Assembly (NCBI GenBank): GCA_035529735.1
Contig: DATKWE010000170.1
Coordinates: 1-8,112 of the forward strand
Direction of reading: 5' to 3'
DNA length: 8,112 nt
Origin: JAAXQD01 sp035529735
GTDB taxonomy: Bacteria; Desulfobacterota; Desulfobacteria; Desulfobacterales; UBA11574
Numbering within the stretch: the stretch's first letter is position 1; the number at the start of each line of letters is the position of its first letter. This document shows, one piece after another, positions 6,373-8,112 of the stretch. The notes below the pieces were generated by a model. The model saw only the letters and a list, made by a program, of their open reading frames with translations, searched no databases and had not been told where the DNA came from. The position numbers and the translations under genes were made by a program.

Positions 6373-6855
6373 TTATTCATTGAAAATCTTGGCCGCCAGA
6401 TCGATATCTTCCGGACAAAACACAAAAAGGCATTTTTCATCGGGTGACGAAACCGTTCCGTAAACATAGTTGATGTTGATGCCTTCTTTTCCAAACTTAT
6501 TTGCGATGGCTGCAAGTGAACCCGGTTTGTTTTCAAGTTCAAGTGTCATCACCGGCATAATATCGAAAAGGTAATCATTTTTTGACAACAGATCGATGGC
6601 CCTGTCCGTCTGATCAACAATCATCCGGATCAGAGCGAAACGGGCCGAGTCCTTCCGCATGGAATTGTAGCTGGCAACCGAAGCGATCCGCTTTATGGAT
6701 TTTCCCCGGGCTTCAAAAAGATTCTGCACATAGCTCGATGCGTCTTGTATGGTGAGCGCATCGATGTTGATGCGTTCGTTTGAAAACAGGGACGCCAGTT
6801 TTCCAAGCTCTCCGGGAACGTTTTTCAAAAATAGTGATATTTCGGTCCTGACCAT
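6373..6855 (-). CDS. Tandem ACT-domain protein
   Basis: This 160-residue protein is made of two ACT domains, small ligand-binding modules usually sensing amino acids. The first begins at about residue 4 (ISLFLKNVPGELGKLASLFSNERINIDALTIQD) and the second covers about 101-157 (LELENKPGSLAAIANKFGKEGININYVY). Both show the NxPGxL signature and a following xININ- or NID-type strand. It resembles stand-alone tandem ACT proteins of about 140 residues in anaerobes and archaea, often found near acyl-CoA or aryl-CoA ligase genes. Here the first domain carries about 25 extra residues (about 43-68, rich in Ser, Arg and Lys) between two core strands. No enzymatic domain is attached, so a regulatory or amino-acid-binding role is likely; ligand and partner are unknown. 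The start is supported by taggag six bases upstream, and a good promoter precedes it. It is convergent with the acidic-protein gene. Confidence 0.88.
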   Translation of the reverse strand: MVRTEISLFLKNVPGELGKLASLFSNERINIDALTIQDASSYVQNLFEARGKSIKRIASVASYNSMRKDSARFALIRMIVDQTDRAIDLLSKNDYLFDIMPVMTLELENKPGSLAAIANKFGKEGININYVYGTVSSPDEKCLFVFCPEDIDLAAKIFNE

Positions 6856-6910
6856 CGTATGCTCCTACTTTTTAGCGTTTAAAAGAACCGTATGGCTGTT
6901 ATTAAGAATT

Positions 6911-6939
6911 TTCATAAGCAAAATAAAATTTTAAGTCAA
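6911..6939 (-). promoter_or_regulatory. Sigma-70-like promoter for the ACT-domain gene
   Basis: On the minus strand, TTGACT (-35, 6939-6934) and TATGAA (-10, 6916-6911) are separated by exactly 17 AT-rich bases. The predicted start near 6904 gives a leader of about 50 bases to the ATG at 6855. Confidence 0.65.
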
Positions 6940-7106
6940 CAACCATAAATTATTTTATTCAAGAAGTCCTACAGAGAAGGCCAGGGTGAATTGCCCGGTG
7001 TAATAAAGGGGCAGGCCGACGAGGCGATTGAAAAATTCCTTGACACATTTCGGGTTGGGATTTCGATAACAACGCTTCAATTTAAATGGTTGCAGGTCAG
7101 ACTAAA

Positions 7107-7883
7107 TTACGATGTGCCGGATTCCTTTTGATTCAGACAATTGATTAAAAATTTTTGCCACACGGCAAAATATTCGTTTCCGCCCACCAGATAGGTATCA
7201 TTGTGATCTGCGCCCGGGATTTCATAAAAATCTTTGGGAGACGACGCTTTTTCAAACAGACGACGGGCCATGGAAACCGGAATGGTCTGATCAAATTGTC
7301 CATGGACGAACAGAACGGGTGATTTAATATTCTCGATCAAGGATAGGCTGTCATATTTGACGGTCGACGTTGACTGCGGTGCAAAGAAAGGAAAATAGCG
7401 TTGCATCATATCGTCCGTTGACGTGAACGCGGCTTCCAGAATGACCCCCAGACAGTCTTCTCTGCTGGCGATATCGACAGCCAGGGCGGTTCCCAGGGAC
7501 CGACCGAACAGCAATACAGATGATGCTTTAAACCCCTTGTCTCGGATTAGATATTGAAATGCTCCGTGGGCGTCTGAGAAAGTCCCGGCCTTCGATATTT
7601 CCCCTTGGCTCAGGCCGTATTCACGGTAATCAAAAATGAAGATCGGAATCTGAAGGGCATCATGAAGCTTCTTAAGATTGTGCAGCCGGTGACTGATATT
7701 TCCTGCATTGCCATGAAACCATAGAAGTACCGAACGCGTATCCGGACCGTGCACGAACCAGCCGTGCAGACGGGTGCCGTCCTGTGCCGAAAAGAACACA
7801 TCTTCATAGTCGTCCAATCGGTAATCTTTGGGTGTGGCTTCGATGAAGTTATCCGGGAAAAATACAAGACCTTTTTCAGACAT
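7107..7883 (-). CDS. Alpha/beta hydrolase, Bem46/YfhR-like
   Basis: This 258-residue serine hydrolase probably acts on an ester or related bond; the substrate is unknown. The family hallmarks are present: oxyanion-hole motif WFHGNAGN (residues 55-62), nucleophile elbow GRSLG with Ser129, acid Asp198 in HGQFDQTIP, and His227 in GADHND, so the triad is complete. N-terminal LVFFPD and the ATPxDY and DGTRLHGWF segments are typical of this family. Many homologues begin with a membrane anchor; none is visible here, suggesting a cytoplasmic enzyme. FDYREYG has Glu where Gly is usual (RGYG). The start at 7883 is preferred because aaagga lies eight bases upstream; an ATG at 7892 overlaps that site and would add three residues. 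The gene has its own promoter and is followed at a distance of about 170 bases by the ACT gene's promoter, so the two are probably separate units. Confidence 0.92.
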   Translation of the reverse strand: MSEKGLVFFPDNFIEATPKDYRLDDYEDVFFSAQDGTRLHGWFVHGPDTRSVLLWFHGNAGNISHRLHNLKKLHDALQIPIFIFDYREYGLSQGEISKAGTFSDAHGAFQYLIRDKGFKASSVLLFGRSLGTALAVDIASREDCLGVILEAAFTSTDDMMQRYFPFFAPQSTSTVKYDSLSLIENIKSPVLFVHGQFDQTIPVSMARRLFEKASSPKDFYEIPGADHNDTYLVGGNEYFAVWQKFLINCLNQKESGTS

Positions 7884-7911
7884 AATATCCATCCTTTACG
7901 AATTTTAAGAG

Positions 7912-7940
7912 AAAATAGCCTCATCTTCCTGATCTGTCAA
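7912..7940 (-). promoter_or_regulatory. Sigma-70-like promoter for the hydrolase gene
   Basis: On the minus strand, a perfect -35 hexamer TTGACA (7940-7935) is followed after 17 bases by TATTTT (7917-7912). The predicted start near 7905 leaves a short leader of about 20 bases before the ATG at 7883. Confidence 0.7.
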
Positions 7941-8002
7941 GGAATAGTACGTGTTCAGTGGGTGCGCTCCTCCGCTTCACTCCGGTGTCTACGTGTCTGG
8001 TC

Positions 8003-8103
8003 ATTTCAATGACTTAGCAGCGGGGGCATTCCTGCCCCCTCCGCGTTCTCCCGCAAAAAGCATGCGGGAGCCGCGGTCTCCCCCACAGCTAAGTCATTGA
8101 AAT
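8003..8103. repeat. Structured element with perfect 16-bp terminal inverted repeats
   Basis: atttcaatgacttagc (8003-8018) is the exact reverse complement of 8088-8103. Inside are two GC-rich hairpins: gggggca/tgccccc (8022-8028 with 8033-8039) and ctcccgc/gcgggag (8048-8054 with 8064-8070). The second is extended by ccgcg/cgcgg (8041-8045 with 8072-8076). The whole 101 bp can fold as a closed three-way junction on either strand. There is no ORF and no obvious target duplication. It could be a miniature foldback element, a bidirectional terminator, or a structured RNA; the window ends nine bases later, limiting interpretation. Confidence 0.7.
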
Positions 8104-8112
8104 AACGAAGCC

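Noticed and set aside
7049..7077. Rightward promoter starting with TTGACA at 7049
   Set aside because: The -35 hexamer is perfect, but no acceptable -10 hexamer occurs 16-18 bases downstream and it would point into the 3' end of the leftward hydrolase gene.
6945..7131. Rightward open stretch reading ...GVIKGQADEAIEKFLDTF...
   Set aside because: The composition looks mildly protein-like, but there is no start codon with a ribosome binding site, it runs into the hydrolase gene antisense, and I recognise no family. It may be a decayed fragment but cannot be supported.
8003..8103. Integron attC site
   Set aside because: The size and foldback suit attC, but the conserved GTTRRRY and RYYYAAC core boxes are missing, the outer stem is perfect rather than carrying extrahelical bases, and no integrase or cassette gene is visible.

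Overview
The window looks like chromosomal DNA of an anaerobic, fatty-acid-degrading deltaproteobacterium, most likely a relative of the Desulfobacterales sulfate reducers. This is an inference from the gene content (a short-chain beta-oxidation cluster with a cupin-type regulator, a sigma-54 promoter, a tandem ACT protein) and from intergenic repeat style. No rRNA or marker gene fixes the taxonomy. No tRNA, rRNA or CRISPR array was seen.

Region 1 (1-1102) is a full-length IS30-family insertion sequence with an intact leftward DDE transposase and matching terminal inverted repeats. Its right end lies 23 bp before the start codon of the next gene. Region 2 (1126-5246) is a rightward beta-oxidation cluster: a thiolase with a complete Cys/His/Cys triad, a 3-hydroxybutyryl-CoA dehydrogenase, an XRE-cupin transcriptional regulator whose ribosome binding site overlaps the stop codon of the dehydrogenase, and a short-chain acyl-CoA dehydrogenase. 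These supply three of the four beta-oxidation steps at the C4 level. Enoyl-CoA hydratase and electron-transfer flavoprotein are not in the window. The regulator probably controls the cluster in response to a small ligand.

Region 3 (5247-6140) begins with about 380 bp of non-coding DNA containing small palindromes. It is followed by a consensus-perfect sigma-54 (-24/-12) promoter, a small beta-rich protein with an Asp-rich tail, and a strong intrinsic terminator, which together make a compact single-gene unit. Region 4 (6141-6372) holds a short ORF with a CxxxCxxCC-like cysteine cluster that looks like a gene remnant.

Region 5 (6373-7940) has two leftward genes, each with its own good sigma-70-like promoter: a tandem ACT-domain protein with an unusual insertion in its first domain, and a Bem46/YfhR-type alpha/beta hydrolase. 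The window ends with a 101-bp element (8003-8103) bounded by perfect 16-bp inverted repeats that enclose two GC-rich hairpins, so it could fold into a three-way-junction structure.

Most of the window is ordinary metabolism. I found no convincing multi-gene novel system. The best leads are the sigma-54-controlled acidic protein, the terminal structured repeat, the IS insertion at the thiolase promoter, and the repeat-flanked 220-bp spacer inside the beta-oxidation cluster.
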